Source: Duganella sacchari (GTDB lineage Bacteria; Pseudomonadota; Gammaproteobacteria; Burkholderiales; Burkholderiaceae_D). Taken from it: DNA of 64,000 bases. The position numbers were made by a program, and so were the translations under genes. The notes below the pieces were generated by a model. It did not search any database, had not been told where the DNA came from, and was given only the letters and a program-made list of their open reading frames with translations. The DNA is taken from contig NZ_FRCX01000002.1 of NCBI RefSeq assembly GCF_900143065.1, positions 1 to 64,000 of the forward strand, given 5' to 3'. Shown in pieces: positions 40,571 to 48,965 of this stretch. The first letter of the stretch is position 1; every line of letters begins with the position of its first letter.

Positions 40571-41752
40571 TCAAGCCAGTGCTTCCGCCGGACCGAAGAA
40601 CTCGTAGTGCGTCTGCGAAGCCGGCACACCCAGTTCCGCCAGGTGTGATTTCACGGCCTTCATGAATGGCGTCGGGCCGAGGAAGTAGGCGTCCAGGTCG
40701 CGGGTGGCCGGCAGCCAGTCCGACAGCTGTTGCGGATTCAGATAGCCGGTTGCATGCGGCTGCGGTGCTTGCGTATCGGCGTTTTCGTAGCAGTAGAAGC
40801 GCTGCAGCTGCGGGTGTTTGGCCGCCAGCGCATCGATATGGTCGCGGAACGCGTGCACGCCAGCGTGGCGTGCGGCATGGATGAAGTGCACCGGGCGATT
40901 GCTGCTTAACGCCGCAGTCAGCATGGCCAGCGTCGGCGTGATGCCCACGCCGCCACTGATCAGCACCACCGGCTTGTCGCTGTCCGTCAGCACAAAGTCG
41001 CCTGCTGGCGGGAACACCTCCAGACTGTCGCCGGCGTTGACCTGGTCATGCAGGAAGTTGGACACCAGGCCACCGGGTTCGCGCTTTACACTGATGCGCA
41101 AGCTGACGCCGTTCGCCGCTGCGGACAGCGAATACTGGCGGCGCTGCCCAATGCCGTTGATGTTGAGCGTCAGCCCGATGTACTGGCCCGGTTTGTGCGC
41201 CACGACCTGGCCGCCATCCTCCGGCGTCAGCACAAAAGACGTAATCTCGTCGCTCTCCATCGTCTTCGAAGCCACCTTGAAAGCACGGGCGCCGCGCCAG
41301 CCGCCTGGCGCCTGTTCGTTTTCCTTGTAGATGTTCTCTTCCGCCCCGATCAGGATCTCAGCCAGCTGGCCGTAGGCTGCAGCCCATGCCTCGATCACTG
41401 CATCCGTGGCGATTTCCTCACCCAGCACCTCGCGGATGGCCTTCAGCAGCGAGGCGCCCACGATAGGGTAGTGCTCTGGCTGGATCTGCAGCGAGACGTG
41501 CTTGTTGATGATGGTGCTGACCAGCGGACCAAGGTTTTCCAGCTTCTCGATATTCTTCGCGTACATGAGCACCGCATTGGCCAGGGCGCGTTGCTGATGG
41601 CCCTCGTGTTGGTTGGCCTGGTTGAACAGCGGCTTCACTTCCGGATAGTCGCGGAACATCGTCTGATAGAAGTGACGGGTCAGGGCTTCGCCGCCGGTTT
41701 CCAGCAATGGGACGGTGGCGGTAATGATGGCTTTATGTTCGGTGCTCAGCAT
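40571..41752 (-). CDS. hmp: Flavohemoglobin, nitric oxide dioxygenase
   Basis: A 393-residue protein with a globin domain (1-140) and an FAD/NAD(P)H reductase domain (150-393). Globin features: Y29 (B10), F43 (CD1), Q53 (E7) and the proximal H85 (F8) in 'NKHVSL'. Reductase features: 'RRQYSLS' for FAD, 'LISGGVGITPTLAML' for the nucleotide and 'YFLGPTPFM' near the end. It converts NO to nitrate using O2 and NAD(P)H, protecting against nitrosative stress. It is alone on the minus strand. A TATACT -10 (41787-41792) lies 34 bp upstream of the ATG. I did not find a convincing NsrR operator. Confidence 0.9.
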   Translation of the reverse strand: MLSTEHKAIITATVPLLETGGEALTRHFYQTMFRDYPEVKPLFNQANQHEGHQQRALANAVLMYAKNIEKLENLGPLVSTIINKHVSLQIQPEHYPIVGASLLKAIREVLGEEIATDAVIEAWAAAYGQLAEILIGAEENIYKENEQAPGGWRGARAFKVASKTMESDEITSFVLTPEDGGQVVAHKPGQYIGLTLNINGIGQRRQYSLSAAANGVSLRISVKREPGGLVSNFLHDQVNAGDSLEVFPPAGDFVLTDSDKPVVLISGGVGITPTLAMLTAALSSNRPVHFIHAARHAGVHAFRDHIDALAAKHPQLQRFYCYENADTQAPQPHATGYLNPQQLSDWLPATRDLDAYFLGPTPFMKAVKSHLAELGVPASQTHYEFFGPAEALA

Positions 41753-41786
41753 GATTTCAGTCTCTCAATGGGTTACGACGTAAACA

Positions 41787-41792
41787 AGTATA
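41787..41792 (-). promoter_or_regulatory. -10 element of hmp
   Basis: Minus-strand TATACT, one mismatch to TATAAT, 34 bp upstream of the hmp ATG at 41752. The -35 region is poor, suggesting that an activator or regulator (NO-responsive) is involved. Confidence 0.5.
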
Positions 41793-41854
41793 CCATATGA
41801 ATGTTTAAGCGTGCACGAAGCGCCACCGGAATCCCGTGGCGCTTCGTCAGGTGC

Positions 41855-44116
41855 TTAGAGGTCGAACTTCAATTCAGCGACGTAGGTCCGTTGCGGATAC
41901 GGATGGAAGTTCCAGTACTTGTCGTTATTGAGGTTATCCACGCCCAGTGCCATGCTCCATTGCTGATTGAACCGGTAGCGCAGGCGCGTATCGACGGTGA
42001 AGTATTTGCTGGCGCCCATATAGGCAAAGCCGTTGACGTCCGAATTATCCAGCGTTGAATACTGCGTGCCGCTGTAGCGCGCCGCCAGCGTGACGGACAA
42101 CTGGTCGTTCACGGCGTAAGTTGCCACGCCGGTCGCGCGCCACTCGGGGATGCGCGGTTGCCATTTGCCGACGCTGGTTGGCGCCTTATCGTTGCGGATG
42201 ATTTTGGAATCGGTCCATGTCGCGCTGGCGCTCAAGTCCAGACTGCGCAGCCACACATCATTCTGGGCGTAGGACACTTCCAGGCCCTTGGTGCGGATCA
42301 GGTCCACGTTCTGGATGTTATTGACCAGGGTCTGCGCGTTGATCTGCGTGTACAGCGCGTCCGCAGTGCGTTCGCCAAACGCGGTCAGGCGCAGATAGCC
42401 GTCCGCCAGCTTGCGTTCCCCGGACAGCTCCGTGGTCCAGGACTTCTCCGGCTTCAGATTGGGGTCATTGTTGGTCAGTTCGCCGGCCGCATTGACGCCG
42501 CCCTGGTACAGCTCCGATACCGTCGGCATGCGGACCGCGCGGCCCAGCGAGGCCTTGAGCACCCAGTCATCGCTGGCCTGATAGGCCAGCGCGGCTTTCG
42601 GCGACACGTAATTCTCACTACGCTGCTGATGCGACGCGGTTGCAGCGGCATTCGAGGTTGCGCCGTCATGTGCATGCCAGTGTTCAAAGCGGGCACCCAG
42701 CACGGTCTTCCACTGCGATGCGAACTTCCACATGTCCTGGGCATACAGGCTGTTGGTTTCAGTCTTGCCCTGGAAGGCGGCGTTACGTTTGCCTGGCGCG
42801 CCGTTGATCCAGTCGTCGGTTGCATTCTCAATGCTGGCCAGCTTGTACGCTTCGCGCTGATAGCCGAATTCCGCAATGTGCTCTTCGTTCGGGCGCCACA
42901 CGCCCTTGGCGGAAAAGGTATTCCAGCCCGTGCCGCCCTGATTCACGAGACGTCCCTTGCCGCCCGAAAGTGCACCGGGCAGCGCCACGGTGGCAGCGCG
43001 TAGCTGGTCCTTGTCGTAATCATAGAGGCTGGCGGCCACTTCCCAGTCGAAGACACCCCTGGTATTGGTCTTCAGCGTGAGGCCATGCATGACATGCTGC
43101 AGGTCTTCGTTGGAGAGGTTGAAATCGGTGTCGTTCAGGGTATAGCTGCTGCCATTGATATTGACCTGGCCCCGGTAGACCGGCTGTCCCGCAGCGTCAC
43201 GCAGATAGGTATTCGGGCGGCCTTGGGAATCGTTGCGCCAGAGGCCAAAGGTGTAGGTCGCGCGCATGGTGGGCGAGAAGTCATATGCCACCTTGGCTTT
43301 GAGCTGATCCTGCACCGTGTGGTACTGCGTGGCCGTGCCAAGCAGATACCATGGATTGTTGGTCCGGTCCCGGCCCTGCACAGCGCCCGTGACAGGCACG
43401 CCGGCATTGCTGGCAGTGCTGCTGACGGCGCGGTTGGGGAAGGTGAGTGGCTGGCCGTCGCTGTCGGTGCGGTTCAGGTCCAAATACCATGACCAGGCGC
43501 CATGCCGGTCGCCAAGTGCGAAGCTGCCTTGCTTGCCGTCGTAGTTATCGTTGGTGCTGTATAGCTTGAAGGGCTGGTGCGTCAGCGTCAGACTGGCGTG
43601 CGCCTCGAACTTGTCTGGCATGCGCGTGACATAGTCCACCACCGCGCCTACCGAATTGCCGCCGTAGGCAGCGGAGAACGGGCCATACAGCACATCCACG
43701 CGTTCAATCTGTTCCGGGCTGACCATGCCCCAGCGCGGCGCAAATGTCGCGCCATTACCCAGATAGTTGGACAGCAGGATGCCATCGGCATACACCATCG
43801 AACGCGCGCTGTTGCCCGTGCCCGAAGCGCGCGTGGACAGTACGGCGTGATTGTAGTCGCCGATGTAGCGCTTGCGCACCAGAAGACTGGGCAGATACTT
43901 CAATGCGTCTTCCGCATCGGTGGCGTTGATATCGCGTTCGATTTCTTCTTTGGTGATGCCTTCGATCGTGGTCGGGATCAGCGTCGGCAGCGAAGTAGGG
44001 CGGTTGCCGGTCACGGTGACCGTGCCCAATACATGCTGGGGCGCGTCTTCAGCGTGGACGCAGGTGGCAAAGGCCGCAAGCAGCGCCAATGCCAGGGGAG
44101 ACAAAGTGGTTTTCAT
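41855..44116 (-). CDS. TonB-dependent receptor (operon with DUF2946)
   Basis: A 753-residue receptor. It has a signal peptide ('LALLAAFATCVHA|ED', 22), 'LGTVTVTGNRPTSL', and a plug with 'DALKYLPSLLVRKRYIGDYNHAVLSTRASG' (in parts) and 'IERVDVLYGPFSAAYGGNSVGAVVDY'. Then the barrel, and an ending 'QRTYVAELKFDL'. The plug differs from the catecholate type and resembles receptors co-encoded with DUF2946, which in other proteobacteria handle copper (OprC-like) or iron. Upstream, 69 bp away, is the DUF2946 gene on the same strand, and a Fur box precedes that, so the pair is likely iron-regulated. The metal or ligand is not settled by sequence. Confidence 0.82.
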   Translation of the reverse strand: MKTTLSPLALALLAAFATCVHAEDAPQHVLGTVTVTGNRPTSLPTLIPTTIEGITKEEIERDINATDAEDALKYLPSLLVRKRYIGDYNHAVLSTRASGTGNSARSMVYADGILLSNYLGNGATFAPRWGMVSPEQIERVDVLYGPFSAAYGGNSVGAVVDYVTRMPDKFEAHASLTLTHQPFKLYSTNDNYDGKQGSFALGDRHGAWSWYLDLNRTDSDGQPLTFPNRAVSSTASNAGVPVTGAVQGRDRTNNPWYLLGTATQYHTVQDQLKAKVAYDFSPTMRATYTFGLWRNDSQGRPNTYLRDAAGQPVYRGQVNINGSSYTLNDTDFNLSNEDLQHVMHGLTLKTNTRGVFDWEVAASLYDYDKDQLRAATVALPGALSGGKGRLVNQGGTGWNTFSAKGVWRPNEEHIAEFGYQREAYKLASIENATDDWINGAPGKRNAAFQGKTETNSLYAQDMWKFASQWKTVLGARFEHWHAHDGATSNAAATASHQQRSENYVSPKAALAYQASDDWVLKASLGRAVRMPTVSELYQGGVNAAGELTNNDPNLKPEKSWTTELSGERKLADGYLRLTAFGERTADALYTQINAQTLVNNIQNVDLIRTKGLEVSYAQNDVWLRSLDLSASATWTDSKIIRNDKAPTSVGKWQPRIPEWRATGVATYAVNDQLSVTLAARYSGTQYSTLDNSDVNGFAYMGASKYFTVDTRLRYRFNQQWSMALGVDNLNNDKYWNFHPYPQRTYVAELKFDL

Positions 44117-44185
44117 GGGTGTTCCTGATGATGCGGATAGATAGCCGTCATCCTCTGAGGGATAACGGAAACAAGAGCGGAAAGA

Positions 44186-44545
44186 TCAGGAAAACGCAGG
44201 TGGCCCGCGCGGACTGGCGGCACGCCAGGTATGCAGCGGTTGCGGTGCCGTGTAGAACAGCGGTGGGTAGAAATCGTGACCGCCGATGACGGCGAAACCG
44301 CTCAACATGCTGGTTGGCAGCGCCGGCGCCGTGCCATGCACCGCGCAGTAGGGACAGTGCTCCATGCCGTGCATGGTGTTGGTTGGCGCTTTTTTGCCGG
44401 CATCGACGACCGAACACATCTCCGCCAGCCTGGCCTCGGTGGTCGAGGCGAGCGCGTGCGACACGGTCGGCGCAAGCGCAGCAAACAGGACGGCCAGCAT
44501 GGCAATCCACAGATGCAGCGTTTGGCGTCGGAGAGCGTTAAACAT
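44186..44545 (-). CDS. DUF2946 small CxxC protein
   Basis: A 119-residue protein with an N-terminal hydrophobic helix ('LHLWIAMLAVLFAALAP', signal-like), then 'EMCSVVD' and 'GMEHCPYCAVHG' with a CxxC flanked by His and Met. That is the DUF2946 pattern of small proteins next to TonB receptors, which probably bind a metal in the periplasm. It begins an operon with the receptor at 41855-44116. A perfect -10 TATAAT on the minus strand (44557-44552) ends six bases before the ATG at 44545 and no ribosome site is present, so the mRNA is probably leaderless. The Fur box at 44590-44608 lies just upstream. Confidence 0.78.
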   Translation of the reverse strand: MFNALRRQTLHLWIAMLAVLFAALAPTVSHALASTTEARLAEMCSVVDAGKKAPTNTMHGMEHCPYCAVHGTAPALPTSMLSGFAVIGGHDFYPPLFYTAPQPLHTWRAASPRGPPAFS

Positions 44546-44551
44546 CTTTCA

Positions 44552-44557
44552 ATTATA
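44552..44557 (-). promoter_or_regulatory. -10 element of the DUF2946 operon
   Basis: Perfect minus-strand TATAAT with 6 nt to the ATG at 44545, so transcription would start at or next to the A of the ATG (leaderless mRNA). Confidence 0.55.
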
Positions 44558-44589
44558 GCCTATAAGCTTAATAGCTAGAAATTGAGAAT

Positions 44590-44608
44590 GAGAAGTGTTA
44601 TCATTCAC
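44590..44608. promoter_or_regulatory. Fur box in the divergent DUF2946/FecA-like region
   Basis: Minus-strand reading GTGAATGATAACACTTCTC matches 13 of 19 consensus positions, and a further GAGAAT hexamer extends it to 44584. It lies 45 bp from the DUF2946 ATG and 30 bp from the FecA-like ATG at 44638, so one site may repress both directions. Confidence 0.65.
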
Positions 44609-44637
44609 ACCGTTTTTATTCCACAATAATTCTTCCC

Positions 44638-46713
44638 ATGTCTGCATTGTCCCAGAGCGTATCTCCATTCAAATTGACCGCGTTGGCTGCCGCGGTGTCC
44701 GTCCTGCTGGCTTCGGCCGCGCAGGCCCAGCAAACCGAAGACGCGCCGATGGAAACGATTCAGGTCGCAGGCAGCTGGCTAGGCTCCGGCCTGCAGAACA
44801 GCGTGAAGAATTTCGCCGGCGCGCGTACCGTCGTCAACAAGGACGACATCGCCGAGACCGGCGCGGCCAACATCGGCGACGTGCTGCGCCGCATTCCGGG
44901 CGTGCAGACGACCGACAACTCCGGCACGGCAGGCAGCGCCATCTCGCTGAACATCGGCGTACGGGGATTGACTGGCCGTTACTCGCCGCGTTCCACCGTG
45001 CTGCTGGACGGCATTCCGCTGGCGGTGGCGCCGTACGGCCAGCCGCAACTGTCGTTCGCCCCCGTGAGCCTGAACAACATCGACTCGATCGACGTCGTGC
45101 GTGGCGGCGGCGCCGTGCGCTATGGTCCGCAGAACGTCGGCGGCATCATCAACTTCCGCAGCCGCGCCATTCCCGAAGGCGAGGGCATCAGCGGTGACGC
45201 CAGCGTGCGCTACAACCACTTCGGCGAAGGCGGCCAGAACCGCCAGTACAGCGCGTTTGTGGGCGGCACCGCCAGCAATGGCCTGGGCGTGGCGCTGATG
45301 TATTCGGGCATGGAAGGTTCAGAATGGCGCAAGGGCAGCGATGAACGCGTCAACGACGTGGCGCTGAAATTCCGCTACCCGCTGAATGCCCACAGCGAGG
45401 TGTACGGCAAAGTCTCCTACTACGACGTGCTGTCGCGCACGCCGGGCGGCCTGACGGTGGCACAGTACAACGCCGATCCCTTCCAGAACACCCGTCCGAC
45501 CGATTTCTGGAGCGGCGACCGCCGTGGTGTGGACGTCGGCTACCTCAACACCATCTCGGCCACGCAGGAATTTGAAGTCAAGGCCTACTACAACGAAAGC
45601 TTCCGCCAGAGCGCCCTGATTAACGCGGCCAAGACCCAGATCACCTGGCAGCCGCGCAACTACGAAGTGCTGGGCGTCGAACCGCGCTATACGCAGCGCT
45701 TCAACGCCGCCGGCCTGACCCACGACGTCACGGTCGGCTACCGCTACCTGCGCGAGCGCGGCGACGACAACAACTACGTGCAAACCGTGGCCACCGGCGC
45801 GAATGGCGCCGCCACCACCTTCATCAACAGCACCGATGCCAACGCCGCCTACATCGACGACCGCATCGCGCTGGGCGCATGGCGCGTCACGCCGGGCGTG
45901 CGTTACGAGAAAATCTCCTCCACCCGTAACGACGTCAACGGCAAAGCCAGCTTCGAGACCGACAACAACAAAGCGCTGCCATCGCTGAACGTGGCCTACC
46001 TGGTGAACCGCGCGCTGACCGTGTTCGCCAACTACACCACCTCGTTTGGCGCCGTGCAGAACACCCAGCTCAACTCGCAGACGCCCAACAATCCGCTGAC
46101 GCCGGAACTGGCGAAGACCGCCGAACTGGGCGCACGCTGGAAAAGCGCATCGGTGAGTGCCGAAGTGACCGCCTTCAAACTCAAGTTCGACAACCAGATC
46201 CTGCAAGTGCCGGGCATCACACCGGCGACCTTCCAGAACCTCGGCGCGACCAACCACGACGGTATCGAAACCGCAGCCGACTACAGCTTTGACGAAGCCA
46301 GTGTGCTGGCGGGCCTGAACGTGTACGCCAACCACACCTACACCAAAGCCATCCAGAAATCGGGCGCGACGGCGGGGCTGGACGTACCGTTCTACTCGCG
46401 CAACACCGACACCCTCGGCGCGCGCTACCGCGTGGGCGCGTGGACCGCCAACCTGTCGACCACGCACCAGACCAAGCAATACGCCGACACCGCCAACACC
46501 GTGACCGAAGCGGCCAACGGCAGCAACGGCATCGTGCCCGGCTTCCGCCTGTGGAATACCCAAGTGTCGTGGAAACAGAAAGCGTATGAAATCGCGGCCG
46601 GCATCAACAACCTCGCCGACAAGCGCTACTACACCCGCAACGTCGACGGCAACGCCGGCCGCATGGTCGGCGCACCCCGCACCGCCTACGTCCAGCTCCA
46701 CCTCAGCTACTAA
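44638..46713 (+). CDS. FecA-like TonB-dependent siderophore/ferric citrate receptor
   Basis: A 691-residue receptor with signal peptide ('LLASAAQA|QQ', about 30), 'METIQVAGSW', and a plug with 'ANIGDVLRRIPGVQT' and 'IDVVRGGGAVRYGPQNVGGIINFRS' (in parts). The last motif is characteristic of FecA-type receptors for ferric citrate-like chelates. The barrel ends 'YVQLHLSY'. It has no N-terminal signalling extension, so it is not part of a FecIR-type cell-surface signalling system. A Fur box lies 30 bp upstream. Its stop is overlapped by 4 bp by the transposase gene, and the transposase's inverted repeat begins one base after its stop. Confidence 0.87.
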   Translation: MSALSQSVSPFKLTALAAAVSVLLASAAQAQQTEDAPMETIQVAGSWLGSGLQNSVKNFAGARTVVNKDDIAETGAANIGDVLRRIPGVQTTDNSGTAGSAISLNIGVRGLTGRYSPRSTVLLDGIPLAVAPYGQPQLSFAPVSLNNIDSIDVVRGGGAVRYGPQNVGGIINFRSRAIPEGEGISGDASVRYNHFGEGGQNRQYSAFVGGTASNGLGVALMYSGMEGSEWRKGSDERVNDVALKFRYPLNAHSEVYGKVSYYDVLSRTPGGLTVAQYNADPFQNTRPTDFWSGDRRGVDVGYLNTISATQEFEVKAYYNESFRQSALINAAKTQITWQPRNYEVLGVEPRYTQRFNAAGLTHDVTVGYRYLRERGDDNNYVQTVATGANGAATTFINSTDANAAYIDDRIALGAWRVTPGVRYEKISSTRNDVNGKASFETDNNKALPSLNVAYLVNRALTVFANYTTSFGAVQNTQLNSQTPNNPLTPELAKTAELGARWKSASVSAEVTAFKLKFDNQILQVPGITPATFQNLGATNHDGIETAADYSFDEASVLAGLNVYANHTYTKAIQKSGATAGLDVPFYSRNTDTLGARYRVGAWTANLSTTHQTKQYADTANTVTEAANGSNGIVPGFRLWNTQVSWKQKAYEIAAGINNLADKRYYTRNVDGNAGRMVGAPRTAYVQLHLSY

Positions 46714-47594
46714 ACTCCGGGGTCAGGTCCGTCATTTCTACACGAACTCAACGGTAGGCCTTGTCTGATGGCACGGCTGGCCGTTGCGTGGGAGACGCCA
46801 AACGCACGTGCGATGGCGGTGATGGTGTAGGCGTTGGTCTGGTAGGCGGCTGCCATTGCTGTGTTGCGGTCACCGGGAAATTTGTCGCGATAGGCTTGCA
46901 GTGGCAGGGCCAGTACGCTGCGCTGCTGGCGGGAGACGCCATCAATGTGGTCCGAGAATGTTGTCTGCTGATGCTGGCGGATGAACTCCGCGCTGCCAAG
47001 CATGAGCTGGCGATAGATGTTCTGCAACGGGCTACTGATGCCGAGTCCGTTCAGGACGAATTGACGGTAGGCCAGCTTGGCGGCATTTGCATTGGGACCA
47101 AATTTGGACAGTAGCCAATCCGTCTCCAGCCAGCTTGGCGGCGGCAACACGGCCACGGTGAAATTGAAGCTACTCCAACGCCAATGCTGTGGTTGTGTGA
47201 CGAACTGAGCCCGCACCGGATTCAGCACAATATAGCGGGCCAGCTCGAGCAGATGCGCTTCCTTCTCGATCAGCACGGCGTGATAACGCCCCTGAAACAC
47301 ATGCCCCACCAAATCATGTCGCCGATTGAAATACTGGGCGTACACCCCGTTCAAATGCCGCATTCCCAAAGCCAGGTTGGCATTGATGGTCTCGACCAGC
47401 AGATGGTAGTGATTCCCCATCATGCAGAACGCATGGACCGCGTAGCCGAAGCGCCCGCAAACCTCCCCCAGCAGCTGCAGCCACACTGCGCGATCGGTGT
47501 CGTCGCGAAAGATCAGCGCTTTACGGTCGCCACGGCTGGTCACGTGATACAGCGCGCCGGGATATTGGATTCTGAGAGGTCGGGTCATTCCCAC
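46710..47594 (-). CDS. RAYT-type Y1 transposase
   Basis: The 294-residue protein has the REP-associated tyrosine transposase layout. It opens with 'MTRPLRIQYPGALYHVTSRGDRK' (read in parts), then 'HAFCMMGNHYHLLVET' with the HUH motif (H-x-H in 'NHYHLL'), and 'LNGVYAQYFNRRH' followed by 'HVFQGRYHAVLIEKE', which holds the catalytic Tyr region. Its C-terminal residues 'CRNDGPDPGV' are encoded by the left inverted repeat. It should cut and join single-stranded DNA, mobilising REP-like or hairpin-ended elements. The start could also be M3. It is flanked by 31-bp inverted repeats (46714-46744, 47661-47691), unlike typical IS200/IS605 elements. Confidence 0.82.
   Translation of the reverse strand: MGMTRPLRIQYPGALYHVTSRGDRKALIFRDDTDRAVWLQLLGEVCGRFGYAVHAFCMMGNHYHLLVETINANLALGMRHLNGVYAQYFNRRHDLVGHVFQGRYHAVLIEKEAHLLELARYIVLNPVRAQFVTQPQHWRWSSFNFTVAVLPPPSWLETDWLLSKFGPNANAAKLAYRQFVLNGLGISSPLQNIYRQLMLGSAEFIRQHQQTTFSDHIDGVSRQQRSVLALPLQAYRDKFPGDRNTAMAAAYQTNAYTITAIARAFGVSHATASRAIRQGLPLSSCRNDGPDPGV
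46714..46744 (+). repeat. Left 31-bp inverted repeat of the RAYT element
   Basis: Begins ACTCCGGGGTCAGGTCC and matches the reverse complement of 47661-47691 at 30 of 31 positions; the mismatch is at position 21 of the repeat. It starts immediately after the stop of the FecA-like gene and encodes the transposase C-terminus. Confidence 0.8.
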
Positions 47595-47660
47595 AGCCTA
47601 TGTCAGCACCGCTAACGTGAGTTGCTCTAAATCATGTAATACCCGGTTTACAGCTGAGCG

Positions 47661-47691
47661 CGTGTAGAAAAGACGGACCTGACCCCGGAGT
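47661..47691 (-). repeat. Right 31-bp inverted repeat of the RAYT element
   Basis: Reverse complement begins ACTCCGGGGTCAGGTCC. It lies 67 bp upstream of the transposase start on the minus strand, closing a unit of about 980 bp. Confidence 0.8.
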
Positions 47692-47820
47692 GTAGGATTA
47701 AGATGACATTTTGCAATGTTCACAGCCTACACAGGACTACAAGGTGCTCCTATACCGGCTGTTTAGGTCGCTGGATATAGTGTCTACATCGACAAGACAT
47801 ATATTCACAGGGGCTTAAAC

Positions 47821-48570
47821 ATGAACACGATCCACTCCACTCCAGCCGCATCGCAATCCATCAGCCTGATCGGTGCGCAACAGAATGATCTGCTGCGCGC
47901 TTTGTCGCGTGACGATCTGCTGGCTTTGTTTAGCGATCTGGAGTTGGTCACGTTGCCAGAAGGTAAGCACCTGTTCGATTTTGGCGATACCATCGATTAC
48001 ACTTATTTCCCTACCAATGCCATCGTCTCGCTGCAGTATGTGATGGAAGACGGCGCCACGACCGAGATCGCTGTCGTCGGCCGCGAAGGTGTGGTCGGTG
48101 TAGCGCTGAATCCGACCGAGCGCGCCAGCTATGCCGCTGTGGTGCAGACCGCCGGTTATGGCTATCGCCTGAAAACCTCGATGCTGCGCGAAGTGTTTTA
48201 CACCGGCGGCCCGCTGGCCCAGCAGCTGATGCGCTATACCAGCATGATGTTTGCCCAGCTCGCCCAAAGCGTCGCCGGCAGCCGTCACACCAGCATCGAG
48301 CAGAAGCTGTGCCGCTGGCTGCTGGAACGTCTGGACCGCTCAATGTCGAATGAATTGAAGGTGACGCAGGAAATGATCGCCAATATGCTGGGCGTGCGCC
48401 GTGAAAGCATCACCGGTGCGGCCGGCAAGCTGGCTCAGGAGGGGTTGATTACGTACCGCCGCGGTTGTGTGACGGTGCTGGATCGGGATGGCATGGAGCG
48501 CCGCGCAGGCAGCTGCTATCAAGGCCCCAACACGATCTCAGCCCCGGTCCAACAACGTTACGCAGCTTAA
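47821..48570 (+). CDS. Crp/Fnr-family transcriptional regulator
   Basis: A 249-residue protein with the cNMP-binding-type beta-roll in the first half ('LPEGKHLFDFGDTIDYTYFP', 'AVVGREGVVGVALN'), a long dimer helix ('LAQQLMRYTSMMFAQLAQSV') and a C-terminal helix-turn-helix ('LKVTQEMIANMLGVRRESIT', 'GAAGKLAQEGLITYRRG'). The Fnr-type cysteines are absent and the cAMP-contact motif is not the CAP one, so the ligand is unknown. A group of such regulators without clear effectors is common in oxalobacters. It stands alone with an AGGGG ribosome site before the ATG. Its stop abuts the stop of the next, convergent gene. Confidence 0.86.
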   Translation: MNTIHSTPAASQSISLIGAQQNDLLRALSRDDLLALFSDLELVTLPEGKHLFDFGDTIDYTYFPTNAIVSLQYVMEDGATTEIAVVGREGVVGVALNPTERASYAAVVQTAGYGYRLKTSMLREVFYTGGPLAQQLMRYTSMMFAQLAQSVAGSRHTSIEQKLCRWLLERLDRSMSNELKVTQEMIANMLGVRRESITGAAGKLAQEGLITYRRGCVTVLDRDGMERRAGSCYQGPNTISAPVQQRYAA

Positions 48571-48885
48571 TTAGTGCAGGACGCGGGTGGCTGGCAGGAT
48601 CAGGAAGCCATCCGAGCCCACCGGTTTGGGCATACTGGCAGCCAGGTCTTGATCCAGCTTGCGCTGCACCAGTTTGTGCCAGGCGCTGGCCCAGCGGGCT
48701 GCGAGCAGGGATTCTTCTGCCGAACGCGCATACAGCGTTCTTTCGACGGCGATTTTCTGTCTTTGCAGGGCGTAGCTGGCGGATATCAAAGTAGTCATGG
48801 CGTAGTGTGACTGGCTGGTTGATCGGAGATGCGATGCCATTGTGCCCGTCTCACCCCGGTTCTGAATGTGCGCCAGTTCACCCAT
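48571..48885 (-). CDS. Small hypothetical protein
   Basis: A 104-residue protein with no recognised family. It is Ala/Ser-rich and helical ('LISASYALQRQKIAVERTLYA', 'SLLAARWASAWHKLVQRKLDQDL', read in parts), with no signal peptide. The start could be the first Met or the in-frame Met at 48838 or 48798. It is tail-to-tail with the Crp gene, their stop codons being adjacent. I report it because its codon usage looks protein-coding and no other gene explains this 300-bp segment; confidence is moderate to low. Confidence 0.4.
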   Translation of the reverse strand: MGELAHIQNRGETGTMASHLRSTSQSHYAMTTLISASYALQRQKIAVERTLYARSAEESLLAARWASAWHKLVQRKLDQDLAASMPKPVGSDGFLILPATRVLH

Positions 48886-48965
48886 AACGATGAGAAATCA
48901 TTTCAAGCCGTGTAAAATACCCGGCTTGTTGCTTTTCTGCATCGTCTTTTCTCCTCACTTTCCCC

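Larger units (their letters stand above)
46714..47691 (-). mobile_element. RAYT element with 31-bp inverted repeats
   Basis: Single-gene element bounded by the two inverted repeats. No target duplication is evident: the left flank is the FecA-like stop TAA, the right flank GTAGG. Whether it is mobile or a domesticated RAYT cannot be told here. Confidence 0.65.

Noticed and set aside
41753..41815. NsrR operator upstream of hmp
   Set aside because: An imperfect AAACA/TGTTT repeat is visible, but it does not fit the ATGCATTT-type NsrR consensus well enough to call.
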